From Lepiota brunneoincarnata (taxonomy: Eukaryota > Basidiomycota > Agaricomycetes > Agaricales > Agaricaceae): a DNA stretch of 64,000 nt. The notes below the pieces were generated by a model that had not been told where the DNA came from, searched no databases, and worked only from the letters and a program-made list of their open reading frames with translations. Made by a program: the position numbers and the translations under genes. The stretch's first letter is position 1, and each line of letters begins with the position of its first letter. The stretch lies in assembly GCA_023014365.1 (NCBI GenBank), contig JAEBUN010000009.1:744001-808000 (forward strand), read 5' to 3'. Positions 34,768 through 46,926 of this stretch are shown piece after piece.

Positions 34768-34854
34768 GGAATGGGTGTCGAAAGGCAAAAGTTGTTTGCA
34801 CCTGCTTGAGACTGTCAAGTCCAAGAATTAACGAATGAATTTTAGCAAAGATTA
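34768..34854. promoter_or_regulatory. 87-bp bidirectional promoter
   Basis: The start codons of the PTAR1-like gene (minus) and the oligoribonuclease gene (plus) are separated by 87 bp. Transcription of both must start in this space or inside the neighbour's first exon. Confidence 0.6.
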
Positions 34855-35980
34855 ATGCGACACCCATTCGCCATCCTCTGTAGGTCTTATCACCACAAAT
34901 CTCTCTCCCAAGCCAGATTCCATCCACCCAAATATAGAATGTCCGTGAGGCCCCTCGACTTCCACTCCGGCCCTCTCGTCTGGATCGACTGCGAAATGTC
35001 AGGTCTCAACCCTCGCAAGGACAAAATGCTCGAAATTGCTGTGCGCCATTATGTACCACACCCTCTTGTTTATTGACCAAATGGTGACATAAACAGGTCC
35101 TTATCACGAACGGTAACCTCGAGCTTGTCGACGACGGAATTCAGTACATTATCCAAACAGAAAAGGGAGTCTTGGATGGGTCCGTCTCCGCACCTTCTCC
35201 CCTTTCCTTCAGTTTATAACGCGCCAATAGAATGGACGAGTGGTGCATAAACCAACACGGACAGGTACTCTCAATTATATAAAACACGCTCCACACTCAA
35301 GCTCAACCAAAATTCTATGTAGTCTGGTCTGACAAAGGCTTGCCTCGAGTCCCCGCATACCCGTGAATTCGTGGCTTCGGAAGTACTCAAATACATTAAA
35401 AAATGGATCCCCCAACCCAGGACAGGTATCCTCGCTGGGAGCTCAGTGCACGCAGACCGTGCATTTCTGGTCGAAGAAATGCCTCGAGTTGTCGATCACC
35501 TGCATTACCGGTTAGAATCTCTTCTGTGACAGCTGGAATTGCCCAACTAATACTTTATAACCCTCTTAGGATGGTTGGTTAGTGGGCCGACAGTCAGTAT
35601 TTTAGCGCCTTTCTAACACACTCGACACTCGAAAAGACGTCTCGTCAATAAAGGTAAAACCAGCTCTCAAATTCTGCCTTCCCTGTCTCATTGATATCTG
35701 TCCTAGGAGCTATCTCGTCGGTGGTATCCCTATAGCATGTACCAAAAGCCCCAAGAGACTTCGCACCGGTACTTTACTTCTTAGCTATTCCCCCACAGGC
35801 TCACACCAACGTCACTTCCAGGGCCCTGGATGACATTCGCGGATCAATTAGAGGTGTGTCTCAGCTTCTCTGCAAAACCAATCACATAACCCTTGAATTT
35901 CAGAGCTTCAATGGTACCGCGAGAACCTCTTCGTCTCTCCGGAACAAGCTAGGAAGAATACCAACACGGGAGCAAGGTGA
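34855..35980 (+). CDS. REX2: Mitochondrial oligoribonuclease (REX2 type), 228 aa
   Basis: Nine exons: 34855-35040, 35097-35179, 35231-35264, 35323-35510, 35570-35577, 35637-35653, 35707-35768, 35822-35853, 35904-35980. The DEDDh exonuclease residues are present: [15 protein letters not shown] (D,E), [15 protein letters not shown] (D) and [12 protein letters not shown] (H,D). The family degrades 2-5 nt RNA fragments. The ATG at 34855 gives an Arg/His-rich N-terminus that looks like a mitochondrial presequence; the in-frame ATG at 34939 would give a cytosolic form starting [11 protein letters not shown]. Exons 5 and 6 are only 8 and 17 bp. A further intron after 35972 could move the stop slightly. 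Confidence 0.93.
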
Positions 35981-36169
35981 GCATTGTCGTGAACCCCAAC
36001 CAACGGACACCCGAGACTACAACGAGGTCAATAGTTAATGGTGGCGTATTGTGGAGGTAATAGGAATGATCAAGGCATCCCGAGACACGATAGCTATTAT
36101 ACTCTGCAATAGAAAGTCTTCCACGGACTAATCTTCAACAATGCAAGTCACCACCCAGGTCGGTTCCGA

Positions 36170-38720
36170 TCAAAAGTCCCAGAGCGTTCCCTGCCAACAA
36201 AGGTCAAAGGCAGCCAACTTCGAACATCAGATGACGTACGAACGCAGGAATGCCAGCCTCCTTGCAGCCTTCCATCATCTCTTTGTTACCCTGCCAATTG
36301 GAAGTGATAAATACAACCTCAGCACCCCAAGAGACATACACCTCCCTAATCAATTTCATAACATCCGGCCGACCGCCTTGTAGACAAGGAACCTTGATAA
36401 GCACATCCCCCTAACTCACACGTAAAACACACGCACCCTGCTTCTTGGAATCCCAGAGCAAGTAGCGATCAGATCCCAAGCTACGAATAAGCCCGGAAAT
36501 GGTAGGCCCGAATGTCTTCTCCTGATCTGACCCAATCCAGATAAGATACCAGTCAGGACTCTGCCATATATGTCAGTCCCCAATCCTACTCTGGGGTAAT
36601 AAGGCCCAGCTCAAAAAAAGTCCGTACATACCTGGAGACAAGTGGACACAGCCGCGCCGAGGCCCGTCCCTGTGCAAACCCGGATTCCTCGTCTGTACAG
36701 CGTCGATGTATTCGACACACCAGCAAACTGGTAATTGCACCAACCAACCCGATAAGCACTCGAGGGTGGCCGAGAAGCATCTTTCGCACCTTCAGCTGTC
36801 TTGTCCAAATGTACTTGGGCGGGTTCTCGACTAGACTGCGTGTAAAATCTCCCTGAACCCCGCATATCAAATAATGCTTCCCTGACTGTTTGCCCTCTCT
36901 GTGTCATCAATCACAAAATAGTTGGCGTTGAGCTAAGGATAACTCATCGGAAGGACCCAGAAAGAGAGCGAACACGTACGAGACAATCCCAAATGCGTGG
37001 TACTCCATAATAGAACTTCGGCTGATTCTCGCCAGAAGACCCTGTTGCATCCCCCGCTCGAAACGGAGGACAGCGACCTTCGGCGATGACTGAACAACGA
37101 TAGACGATCAGTGGGCGAGTTTCTCACAAGATGTATATCGTGTAAGAGGACACTTACAATTTCGACATCAACCTTGACTTCACGGATGGTTAGCCATGGG
37201 ATCAGGACACTGTATGATTAGTAGAACAGAACGAATGTCAGCCGATATTCGCGCGGTGGAGTGCAGCGGGATTTTGAATCGAAAGTACACGTTGACGTAC
37301 AATGCAGTCATCCCGAAAGCGAACCAGAAATCTTGCTGGCGAATGATATGAGTGCCGTCGGGATTCCACTGGTGCGTCTCGAGGTCATAGCTATCCCCGA
37401 GGACAACAAATATCCAAGCTGCTGAAGATATTAGGAAAGCTATTGGGATACGTCGTCGCGTATAAATCCCGTACTCGATATGAGGCCAACCCTAGGTGGT
37501 TCGTGAGTATTCGCACAGCGAATATCGCCCAAGAGCTGACTCACCACCCCGCGAATCGATGATGTCTCTCAAAAATGCTAGTGGAACCCCGGGAATTCAC
37601 TCAGTGTCCCATAAAAACGATCCTGTACATACTTGTGATGTGTATTCCTCACCCAGGGGAAGGCAGAGGCAATAGAGATGGCAACGAGAAGGTTGGTGAT
37701 GACACCGAAGACAAGAATTGTGTCGTGGTTCGGCCCGTGCTCGATGAAAATAAGGGTAACCTTGAAGACGAGCCAAAGGAAACCCGACGTTGCACAGCCC
37801 GAGTGGATGCCTCCAAGGTGTTGAAGAACTGATGTACAGCCAAGGCGAAACCAGAGGGGGGGCCACTGGGTATGCATGACCTCAGCATCACATCTCATGT
37901 GGCAAAGGCCCTATTTGCTCTAACGCACCTTGGCAAAGAGGGTATTGACGATTAGATAGAGCAGTCTCCCAAAGAGCTCGTTCCGAACCAAGATAGCCGT
38001 AAAGAGGTTCCCCAGGACAAGCGCGCCAGCATATTTCCGAGGATACGTCCAGATGTCAAGAACAGCGAGGAGTACGCCGATGAGGTTGAACGCTATCACA
38101 ACGGTGAAGAATTTTCTGCATGTAAGTTCGATTTAGGGATGGTTCCATCGGGAAGTACTTATTTTACGGTACCGATATGTGTTAAACCACAATTTCAATT
38201 TGACCCACCGACCGGCTTTCCTCTTTATTAGTTTCTTGCGGGGTGCCGTCACGGCGGTGGGTGAAGAGACACATTTATTAAGAGATGGTTTATCCATCCT
38301 TCTCATTGGCTGTCTCGTCTCCGCGCCTGTATTCTCCAGGCCAGGAGGAATTGAAGAAGGGTTCATATTCGTCACGAAAGAGGCTGAGAACGATGTCGAG
38401 CCCAGATGCTCCATGGGCAGCGCAACGGGAATAGAGAAGGTATCCCGCTCCAAATTACCCTTCTCTGGGTCATCGAAGTTCGGAGCAGCGTCCATGATAG
38501 AGAGATCAACCAAGGAGAACGAATGTGAGCTGTTCTGCAGGACCAATTTGGAACGCCTGAAGCCTCCGGCGGATATATACTCGTTCAATGAATAATACCT
38601 GAAATCCCACAAGGCAACAAGATAGATAAGCTCTTCGGCCAATATAACAATGAATTGCAGAGAAATCACCGAGAGTGGTTGGGAAGGAAGGCGTTCATCC
38701 GAAGTCATTGCGGGTGTCAT
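36170..38720 (-). CDS. tmpA: TmpA-like integral membrane flavoprotein, 595 aa
   Basis: Thirteen exons (38720-38173, 38115-37929, 37865-37633, 37577-37545, 37491-37475, 37421-37301, 37209-37158, 37089-36980, 36898-36790, 36727-36632, 36560-36437, 36376-36240, 36190-36170) join without a frame break. Membrane segments occupy the middle (KFFTVVIAFNLIGVLLAVLD, LVFKVTLIFI, VFGVITNLLVAISIASAFPW). The C-terminal half holds the nucleotide-binding features of the family: GIRVCTGTGLGAAVSTCLQ, DWYLIWIGSDQEKTFGPTIS, AEVVFITSNWQGN and the end FGTLWDF. TmpA of Aspergillus nidulans regulates asexual development, and the family is regarded as ferredoxin-reductase-like membrane flavoproteins. The start could also be the internal ATG at 38708. 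Confidence 0.85.
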
Positions 38721-39815
38721 ATATCCATATGGGAAAGGCGGGACGCTTCAATTTACGCATTAAACGTATAATGTCCAAAGAGATCTGGGCGAGATTGTGT
38801 TATAGCTACCGTTGGGAAAATTGAGGCGAACGTGGTCGTGTGGGTATACCCGCAATTCTTGCAACCAAGCCGAGGCACGGATGAAAGGCCCTGTCGATGC
38901 TTCTAGCGCGACGATAATATTGAATTCAGTGGGCATGCTAGGTAGCCTTTAACCGGCCCTGTTGGGTTATGTCCTGGGCAGGGGGACCGTGTATCGGGTT
39001 CCTGGATCCTTGAAGTTGTTTAAGCTAAGCAAGTCTAAAAAATAGCTATCAGACAAATTGACGCTCAATCATAGGGCACTCACCACTTCATCCTGCAGGT
39101 GAAGCAGAGGCCTCTGCGGTCGTACTTTTTTCAGCCTGAGAGGTTGCTAAAGCATTTCGAAATCTCAGAGCTTACAAGTTATTCCCGAGGGACCAACCCC
39201 ACTGTACTGGATACACTTGGGCTGGTGCCTCGAAACGCGGCTCTGATACTTGGTCGGTGTGTACAGCGGTAGTATAGTTTTCACGGCAGAATCGTCAGAC
39301 GAGCAACGAAAGCCCTCGTCCTTTTCCATAGGCTAATAGGGTGGCCCACATATGTATGCCAAAAGGAATCTTCACCCACTATCTCGCCTGCGTTAATGAC
39401 GGTGTTTTCGGATGGGAACGCTCTACACAACCCCAAGGATTTGTGTGCTTCGATCCACCCGTGACCTCTGCGCTGGTGAACCTGGTCACAACGAGGGTCA
39501 CAGGGACGACCCTCCTGCTCTGCGGAGCTTGCAAGAAGGCGTGGAAGAAGGCGCGCAAGAGGAACAATAGAGCGAGGCATTTGCCAAAGTTCGCTCTGCA
39601 AAGGGCATGTGACCGCGGAAGTGTTGAGCTGCGTTGGTACTTCGTAACACGCTCATCACATTGCTTGGGACTCTGTCATTCCCATATCTTAGCCGTGGGA
39701 AAATAACCGGGGTAGGGTTAGGTGCGCGCAAGGGATAAAAAAATAGAGAAAGTTGATAAAGTCCTGTAACTCTGTCGGGTCACCTTCCTCCGACTCTCCT
39801 TCTTGGCCGCTATCC
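38721..39815. promoter_or_regulatory. Divergent intergenic region
   Basis: 1.1 kb between the TmpA-like gene (minus) and the carbamoyl-phosphate synthase gene (plus). Two overlapping minus-strand frames near 39380-39700 look faintly protein-like but share no family motif, so I do not call them. Confidence 0.4.
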
Positions 39816-42800
39816 ATGAGCCTACCAGGACTCAGGTCCTCTTGGTTGAGGGGAATCGTGCGACCTTCTTTTCGCTCTTTCCACGCAACACCTACCGTCG
39901 CTCGCTATGCCTTTACACCCTCTCAGGCTCTTCGAGCAATAGCTGCGCCCGCAGTTGGCTCATACACTCCTAAGGATGGCGAGCACGTCCTAAACTCTCC
40001 TTCAGAACTCGCACGGAAAATATCCTGCAAAGGTCCTGCCAAAGCTGCCCCGTCCTAATGTCAAAAAGGTGGTTGTCGTTGGTAGTGGAGGTCTCAGCAT
40101 TGGTCAAGCTGGAGAATTCGACTATTCAGGTTCTCAGGCACTCAAAGCACTTCATGAGGAAGGTGTCAAGGCCGTCCTCATTAACCCTAATATTGCAACA
40201 TGGCAAACATCACACCAGCTGGCGTCCGAAGTCTATTTCTTGCCCGTAACCGTCGATTATGTCGCGTATGTGCTCGAGAAGGAGCAGGCCCGATGGTATT
40301 CTCCTTACGTTTGGTGGGCAGAGCGCCCTCAATGTTGGCATTGAACTCGATCGTATGGGGATTCTGGATCGTCTGGGGATCAAAGTATTGGGCACACCCA
40401 TTCGGACTCTGGAGGTATCAGAGGACCGTGACCTTTTTGTCCAAGGCGCTAAAAGGTTCGGTTATTCTGATCTCATAGCGATTTGCCTAAAGATATGAAA
40501 CGCCTTTTCAGAAATCGATATCCCCGTCGCTCAGTCGACCGCGGTCTCTTCCGTTAAAGATGCCCTAACTGCCGCCGAAGTGATCGGTTATCCGGTTATC
40601 TTGCGTTCAGCTTTCACTCTTGGGGGTCTTGGCTCTGGCTTTGCAAACAATCCTGATGAATTGCGTGACCTCTCCGCAAAGAGCCTTAGTCTGAGCCCTC
40701 AGGTTCTCATCGAGCGCAGTATGAAGGGCTGGAAGGAATTAGAATATGAAGTCGTTCGTGATGGCGCAGACGTATGTAACATCCCATTTGGTTCCCAGTT
40801 CTGTATTTATTCTCTTCGCTTTAGAACACCATCATTTGCTGCAACATGGAAAACTTTGATCCCCTTGGCACACACACCGGTGATTCTATCGTCGTTGCTC
40901 CCTCTCAGACTCTCCCAGACGATGAATATCACATGTTGCGGAGCGCGGCCCTTAAGGTCATCAGGCATCTTGGTGTTGTTGGCGAATGTAATATTCAGTA
41001 CGCCCTGAACCCGAAGTCCAAGGAATACTGCGTTATCGAGGTCAACGCTCGGTATGTCTTCATGCTCATGATCCCTACTCGTGTCATTGAGCATTGTTTC
41101 CTAGTCTGAGTCGTTCTTCGGCTTTGGCTTCCAAAGCTACTGGTTATCCTCTTGCTTATACTGCCGCCAAGATCGCTCTCGGTCACACTCTTCCCGAACT
41201 ACCCAACGCTGTCACTAAGACGACCACGGCATGCTTCGAGCCTTCCTTAGATTACATCGTGACCAAGATTCCCAAGTGGGATCTTGCCAAATTCTCCTCA
41301 CATGTTAATCGTGAAGTTGGTTCCGCGATGAAGTCCGTTGGTGAAGTCATGGCCATCGGTCGTACATTCGAAGAGAGTTTGCAAAAGGCCATCCGCCAAG
41401 TCGATCCCTCGTTGGAAGGGTTTCGAAGGCTTATGTTGCTCCTGAGGACCTCGACGGAGCTTTGTCAAAACCCACGGACATGCGTTTATTTGCTATTGCC
41501 TATGCCATGTACAAGAAGAGTTACACAGTTGACCAAATTCACGACCTGACCAAGATCGACAAGGTTTGTATTTCTTGCCACCCCTCTTCACAGTGCAGAT
41601 CTTAACTTTACACCACAGTGGTACCTGTATAAGATCGACAATATTGTGCAGACCCATCATGCTCTGAAGGCCGCTGGTTCCGTCGAGAACATTGACTACG
41701 ACCTCATGCGCCGTGCTAAGTGCATGGGTTTCGCCGATGCTCAGATTGGCGACCTTGTCAATGCTACCGAGGACGCTGTCCGTGCAGCACGCAAGGCCAA
41801 GGGCATCACTCCTTTTGTCAAGCGCATCGACACTCTTGCTGCTGAATACCCGGCTCACACCAACTACCTCTACACAACCTATAACGCTTCCGAGCATGAC
41901 GTTGAGTTTGATGAACACGGTACAATGGTTTTGGGCAGTGGCGTCTACCGAATCGGGAGCAGTGTCGAATTCGACTGGTGTGCGGTAACCTGCGCCAGGA
42001 AGCTACGGGATATGGGCAAGAGGACAATTATGGTCAACTACAACCCCGAGACTGTGTCTACTGACTTCGATGAGGCCTGATCGTCTTTATTTTGAGGAAC
42101 TCGGTTATGAGCGTGTCATGGACATTTATGAACTCGAGGGTGCTCAGGGTACTATTGTCAGCGTCGGCGGTACGTTCGATATGCTACGTGTTTCTGCTTT
42201 ACAATCTCGGTTTATTCACGGTCTTCAGGTCAACTTCCTCAAAATATCGCATTGCGTCTCAAGAATGCTGGTGTCAACGTTCTTGGCACTGATCCCGAGC
42301 AGATCGACATGGCTGAGGACCGTCACAAATTCTCCTCAGTCCTTGACAGCATTGGTGTTGATCAGCCTGAGTGGAGCGAAGTTAGTTCTGTCGAGGCTGC
42401 CAAGGCGTTTGCTGATAAAGTTTCGTGAGTATCATGTGACGCACCGACCTCAACCAGTCTACTCAAGTGATTCGGAATTTAGCTACCCGGTCTTGATTCG
42501 GCCTTCATATGTCCTATCTGGCGCTGCTATGAACGTTATATATGCTGAATCTGAGCTCGAGGAAAAACTTTCCAAAGCAGCCGAAGTCTCACCCTTGCAT
42601 CCTGTTGTCATCACAAAGTTTATCGATGGTGCTCAAGAAATTGATGTCGATGCTGTCGCGCACAAGGGCAAGCTTCTTATCCATGCTGTCTCCGAGCATG
42701 TTGAGAATGCCGGTGTTCACTCTGGCGACGCTACACTCGTCCTCCCTCCGTTCTCCCTCGACGAGAGTGATATGGCCCGATTGAAGTCTATTGCCGAGAA

Positions 42801-43776
42801 GGTGGCAGCCGCGTTCAAGATATCCGGCCCTTACAACATGCAAATCATCAAGAAACCAGCGGGTGACGGTGAAGAAGCAGAACTCAAAGTCATCGAGTGC
42901 AACCTTCGTGCCTCGCGCTCGTTCCCTTTCGTTTCCAAAGTTCTTGGGCACAACTTCATTGAGACAGCTACGGCTGCTATCACTGGTCACCAAGTCCTGA
43001 GCCCGTCGATTTGATGGCTCAGGAACGAGATTACACCTCTATCAAGGTCGCTCAATTCTCTTGGACTCGCCTGGGTGGTGCGGATCCCTTCCTTGGAGTC
43101 GGTAAGGTTTGACTCGCAAATCCCATGACTCTCACCCATCCTCATGACACCTGTCCCGACAGAAATGGCCAGTACTGGCGAAGTTGCATCCTTTGGAAAA
43201 GATGTCCACGAAGCCTACTGGGCCTCTCTCCTCAGTACTACCGGGTTCAAAGTTCCCAAGGCCAATTCTGGTGTCCTCCTCGGTGGTGATGTGACTAAGC
43301 CTGAAATGGCGCCTATCGCAAAGCAACTCCAGGACCTCGGCTTCAAGCTTTATTGCTCCTCGCCCTGTCGTTGAGGAGTTCCTGAACGACATTCCCTACG
43401 TGACAGCGAAACGCATCTTTTTCCCCAAGACTGATAAACGCAAGCTCCGGGAAGTGTTTGACGAGTACGAGATTCAATGCGTGATCAACATTGCACGGTC
43501 GCGCGGACAGACATTTACGGATGAGGATTATGTTGCTCGACGGTGAGTTTTTTGGGTTGCTCTTGAGTATGGGGGGAAGGTGTTGAGGGCTTGGTATCTT
43601 GATACAGAAACGCTGTCGACTTTGGTCTACCCCTGTTGAACAACGCTCGAACGGCCCAACTGTTCGTAGAAAGCTTGGCCAAGAAGATACCCCAGGGAGG
43701 TTTGAAGGGGTACACCGAAGGTCGCATACCCTCGGAAGTTCGCTCATGGAGCGAGTTCACCGGTTCACGAGTATGA
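39816..43776 (+). CDS. CPA2: Carbamoyl-phosphate synthase large subunit, arginine-specific, seven frame breaks
   Basis: The whole Cpa2 protein can be followed. It has an Arg-rich mitochondrial-type N-terminus ([19 protein letters not shown]), the first ATP-grasp half ([42 protein letters not shown]), a second half with GTIVSVGG and [17 protein letters not shown], then the MGS-like C-terminus up to [17 protein letters not shown]. It has no fused glutaminase or aspartate transcarbamylase, so it belongs to the arginine pathway. True introns are at 40772-40825, 41054-41101, 41564-41620 and others. In addition the frame shifts by one base near 40018, 40286, 40443, 41425, 42075, 42994 and 43364, where no splice sites exist, usually by one extra base in a short run. 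No isolated stop codon interrupts the frames. Confidence 0.85.
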
Positions 43777-44009
43777 AAAGGACTGGTTACGGGGAGGTGG
43801 GAAGGTCGAGAAGAGGAAAGGCCGATACCTGACATATCCAATGACACCTTTCTGTGGAAAATTTCTTGTTGACTCCATTTGTAAAGCTATCCATAACTAT
43901 ATTGAACTTGATAGATTTTTCTTTTCTTGTTGCCTCTTTCCCGTGACGGCCACGTGCTGCTAGAATGAAACGAACGAAATTTCCATTGCCCACAAGTTAG
44001 AAAATACAT

Positions 44010-45960
44010 TCACACATGGTCCGGGACGTCAAGATCCATTGGCGAACAGAGCTGGCTCAGGTCAAGCTCCGTGACAGCCCCCGAACGAGAGGCATCAATC
44101 TGACTAGGGACTCGATCCACTGCAAACTTTGCAACTATTGCAGGATCCAACTTGTCTTCGATAAGATCCGCGACCAGGCGACCAAGGACAGGAAGGAACT
44201 AGAAGGAAGTTGGTATCATGTGTGCATCTACGACGAAGGTGGGGGGGGGGGGGGGGGGGGGGGGGGGGCTTACTTTGTAAGCATGCCCACTCCCTGCAGT
44301 GGCTAAGACGAGGTTGTGAGCCGTAGGGTGTCTCCCAACGACCCAATGGCCATCAGGAGCATCATTGTACCTAAGAATAGCCGCACAATGAATGTTTATA
44401 GATCTGCAAGCGGAGGATGGATCATCATACCAGCAGAGCCGTGTTCCGCAAAATGGCTTCTCAGCTAGATCCGGATAGACTTGTCGCAAATGGCTGCGGA
44501 GCTGGCGCAGAGAGGCCTTGGGAATAGCCAAGCCATTACCAGGGTCTGACAGAATGGTTCGTGGTGTTGATATACCGCCATCTGGTCTATGCGTGAACCC
44601 GGGCCCGTGGATGGCCATTTTAATTATATTCTTCGCGGTGGGCTTGTGAGGGTGCTTTCAACTAACCCCGCTCCCCGATACGAAGACGAAAAAATTAACT
44701 CACAGGGAAAATATAAAACCCGGAAGGTAAAATCTAAAACGACAGGGCAACCCTCATATTTTTTCGCCTCCTCTTCCGTCAACCGGATCATCGCAATACA
44801 CTGTCTGTTGTAATCATGTCAACCAAACCAGCGGCTAAGGCTGCAATAAGCAGCCATGCACTGATTACCCACCCAGTTGCAAGACATTTCTCCTGCAAAC
44901 CAAGGTCAGGGAATGTCGAGGGTGTCCATGAGCCTGTGGAGATAATGACCATATCGGCATCGAACACTGTCCCATCGGAACACGATACGCCAGTTGCCTT
45001 CCCGGCATGTTTGTTTATGCTAGAGACCGTTTTTCCTGGGTATACCTCCGCACCAAGTTTCAGGATATTAGACAACAAAACCTTGGCTCCTTCTCCAGCA
45101 TCTGACCAACCTCCATCATAGTTCAAGTACCCCACGCGGTGAGGAGAGTCCGAACCAGCACCAGCAACACCAGCACCATTACCTCCGATTGACCCAATAA
45201 AAACGTCAGAGGGGAACGCCAAACGAATAGATGCTGGATCGGGGAGTGGTACAACCATACACCCTAGTGCGAGGTCATTCGCAAACGATTCGTCTGCATA
45301 CGTCGAGGTGCCAGTACTACTCCCAACCGTGGCGTCGTCCACATTTCCATTCCGTTGCGCTTCTAACCCCTCTTGCGTCAAATTTTCAGACCCCAAGACA
45401 AGCACACCGGATCTTGTGTGGGTATACGTAAGCAATTTGCCTGGAGTGTGGAACTTTACACAACGAAAAACCCAGGAGAGATTGTTTCGGATCTTATGAA
45501 AAGACGCACTCGTGATAAGCGTCACTCCAAAAATTTCTATCTTTCCACATGTCTATCGCTTCGCGCGCCAACTCGGCGTAAAATCTGTCGTTATACGATG
45601 ACCGGACAACTTTAGAACCCGATGTTCCACCCCCCCCCCCCCCCCCAAACCCACATCAGCCAACGTGAGACCGTTTTTACCGAGTGGAACATGGACGGCA
45701 ACGGCCAAATAATAACAATAACAATAATAATAAAAACTTTGATTGAGTGCAGTGTCGAGATGAAACTTGGGACCTCCCCTACCTCTATTGATATCGTTAC
45801 TCGCTGCATCAGGAGCAGGTAGGACGGTCGACCGGTCAAGCACAGTAACATTGCCATATCCACGTATCAAGAGATGATAAGCCGTGGAAAGCCCAAAACA
45901 CCCCGCTCCAACAATAACCACCCGCAGCTCGCGAGCCCTTGATGCTTGCTGCGTTACTCC
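44010..45960 (-). CDS. FAD-dependent amine oxidase (sarcosine / fructosyl-amino-acid oxidase type)
   Basis: The dinucleotide-binding motif VVIVGAGCFGLSTAYHLL is followed by VTVLDRS and by SNDINRVVRSSYND after a 173-bp intron (45782-45610). YADESFANDLALGC, DMVIISTGSWTP, IHGPGFTHRPDGGI and LVLATAGSGHAYKFLPVLG follow, all typical of the DAO/MSOX family with covalent-type FAD. The substrate is a secondary or glycated amine that cannot be named. The 5' end is unresolved: no ATG lies in the frame of the FAD motif, and an ATG near 45992 would fit only if one base of a GGG is extra. One further base shift lies near 44724. Two introns carry runs of 28 and 17 G/C. Confidence 0.75.
44241..44268. repeat. 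Poly-G run of 28
   Basis: An uninterrupted G28 on the plus strand, lying inside the last intron of the FAD oxidase gene, just downstream of its 5' splice site. Confidence 0.95.
45630..45646. repeat. Poly-C run of 17
   Basis: An uninterrupted C17 on the plus strand inside the 173-bp intron of the same oxidase gene. It is followed at 45708-45731 by a short AATAAC/AATAAT-type repeat. Confidence 0.95.
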
Positions 45961-46801
45961 TTCCCGAGTGCATTAGAATAGTTACAGCTTCCCATCTGTA
46001 GCGAGTGCACCATAAAGTACTCACGGCCACTGGGGATCATAGGAGAGTCATAGATGTCGTTACCCGAGCCCGTGCATCCACCGGTGTCAGCATTAACATC
46101 AACGGCGTCACGGTTTGCGGCCATGAGACTCCAATCGCTGGCGCCGGGCTGCAATCCCACTGGGACTTGTCGCCTGGGAGTATCATGTAAGCAAATTAAA
46201 CGAGTCAAGATGACTCGGGCGGAGCGAGACTGCGAAATCCTGTACATTGTTAATTTGGGCGCACCTGGTTTCCGTAATTCCAGACGAACCAATAATTCGG
46301 ACTTTCGGGAGGGGGTAGGCAGTGAGTGTCTCGGGTTGAGCTGATGGCTGAATGTGGCCAGCGCCCAATGCCCTGTCCCAGGTCAGTGTCAAGAAAAAGA
46401 AATCCTGGAATGTGGATGCGGGCGTTGGCTTGGAGCAACAAACCTTTTTTTTTTTTTTTTTGGTGGGCTGTGTGTATGTTTCACCAGCTAGGAAACGAGT
46501 CCCACCAGCGACCTGGTTTCCCGTCCAAACCACGATGTCGGCAAGGAAGTGGAATGATTAACGATCATTGATCATTTTAGCAACAAGAACAACAGTTGGC
46601 ACCGTGGGCCTTGAGAGTTTTACGGTGGGTTCGACAAGTATTGTGTTCGGAGGAGGACCATATGCAGGTAATCGGCGATCGTCGCACGCCGCACCTGGGA
46701 AAGAGATTCGGTGTCGTAACTGCTTCAATTTGACCTTCTCGCGCGTCAACCGTGGTCATCTTTCCCTTGGCTACAGCTGTTGCTAATAATGCAAATGCCA
46801 T
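45954..46801 (-). CDS. Poorly resolved gene, possibly secreted
   Basis: ATG 46801 starts a short hydrophobic leader (MAFALLATAVAKGK). Further frames read FPGAACDDRRLPAYGPPPN, then VVWTGNQVAGGTRFLAGET, then, after an intron around 46239-46160, QVPVGLQPGASDWSLMAANR up to a stop at 45954. Each piece looks coding, but at least one base shift (CCC near 46698) and an A17 tract (46445-46461) prevent one clean model. No family is recognised. Its 3' end touches the start of the FAD oxidase gene. Confidence 0.35.
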
Positions 46802-46926
46802 TGTTGAAACCTGATTAATAGATCCAATGATTGAGAGTGTAAGAGATAGTCTATGGAGGATGGTATGAACAAAGATGCAATAATTTAACTAAAAGGACGA
46901 GGTGGAAGGTATTGCGAAAGGGGGTA

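Noticed and set aside
39281..39731. Overlapping minus-strand frames upstream of CPA2
   Set aside because: Faintly coding-like, but neither frame has a domain or a supported start and splice pattern.
13202..43776. Programmed frameshifting as an explanation of the frame breaks
   Set aside because: The positions share no slippery heptamer or downstream structure and occur in unrelated genes; base errors or decay explain them better.
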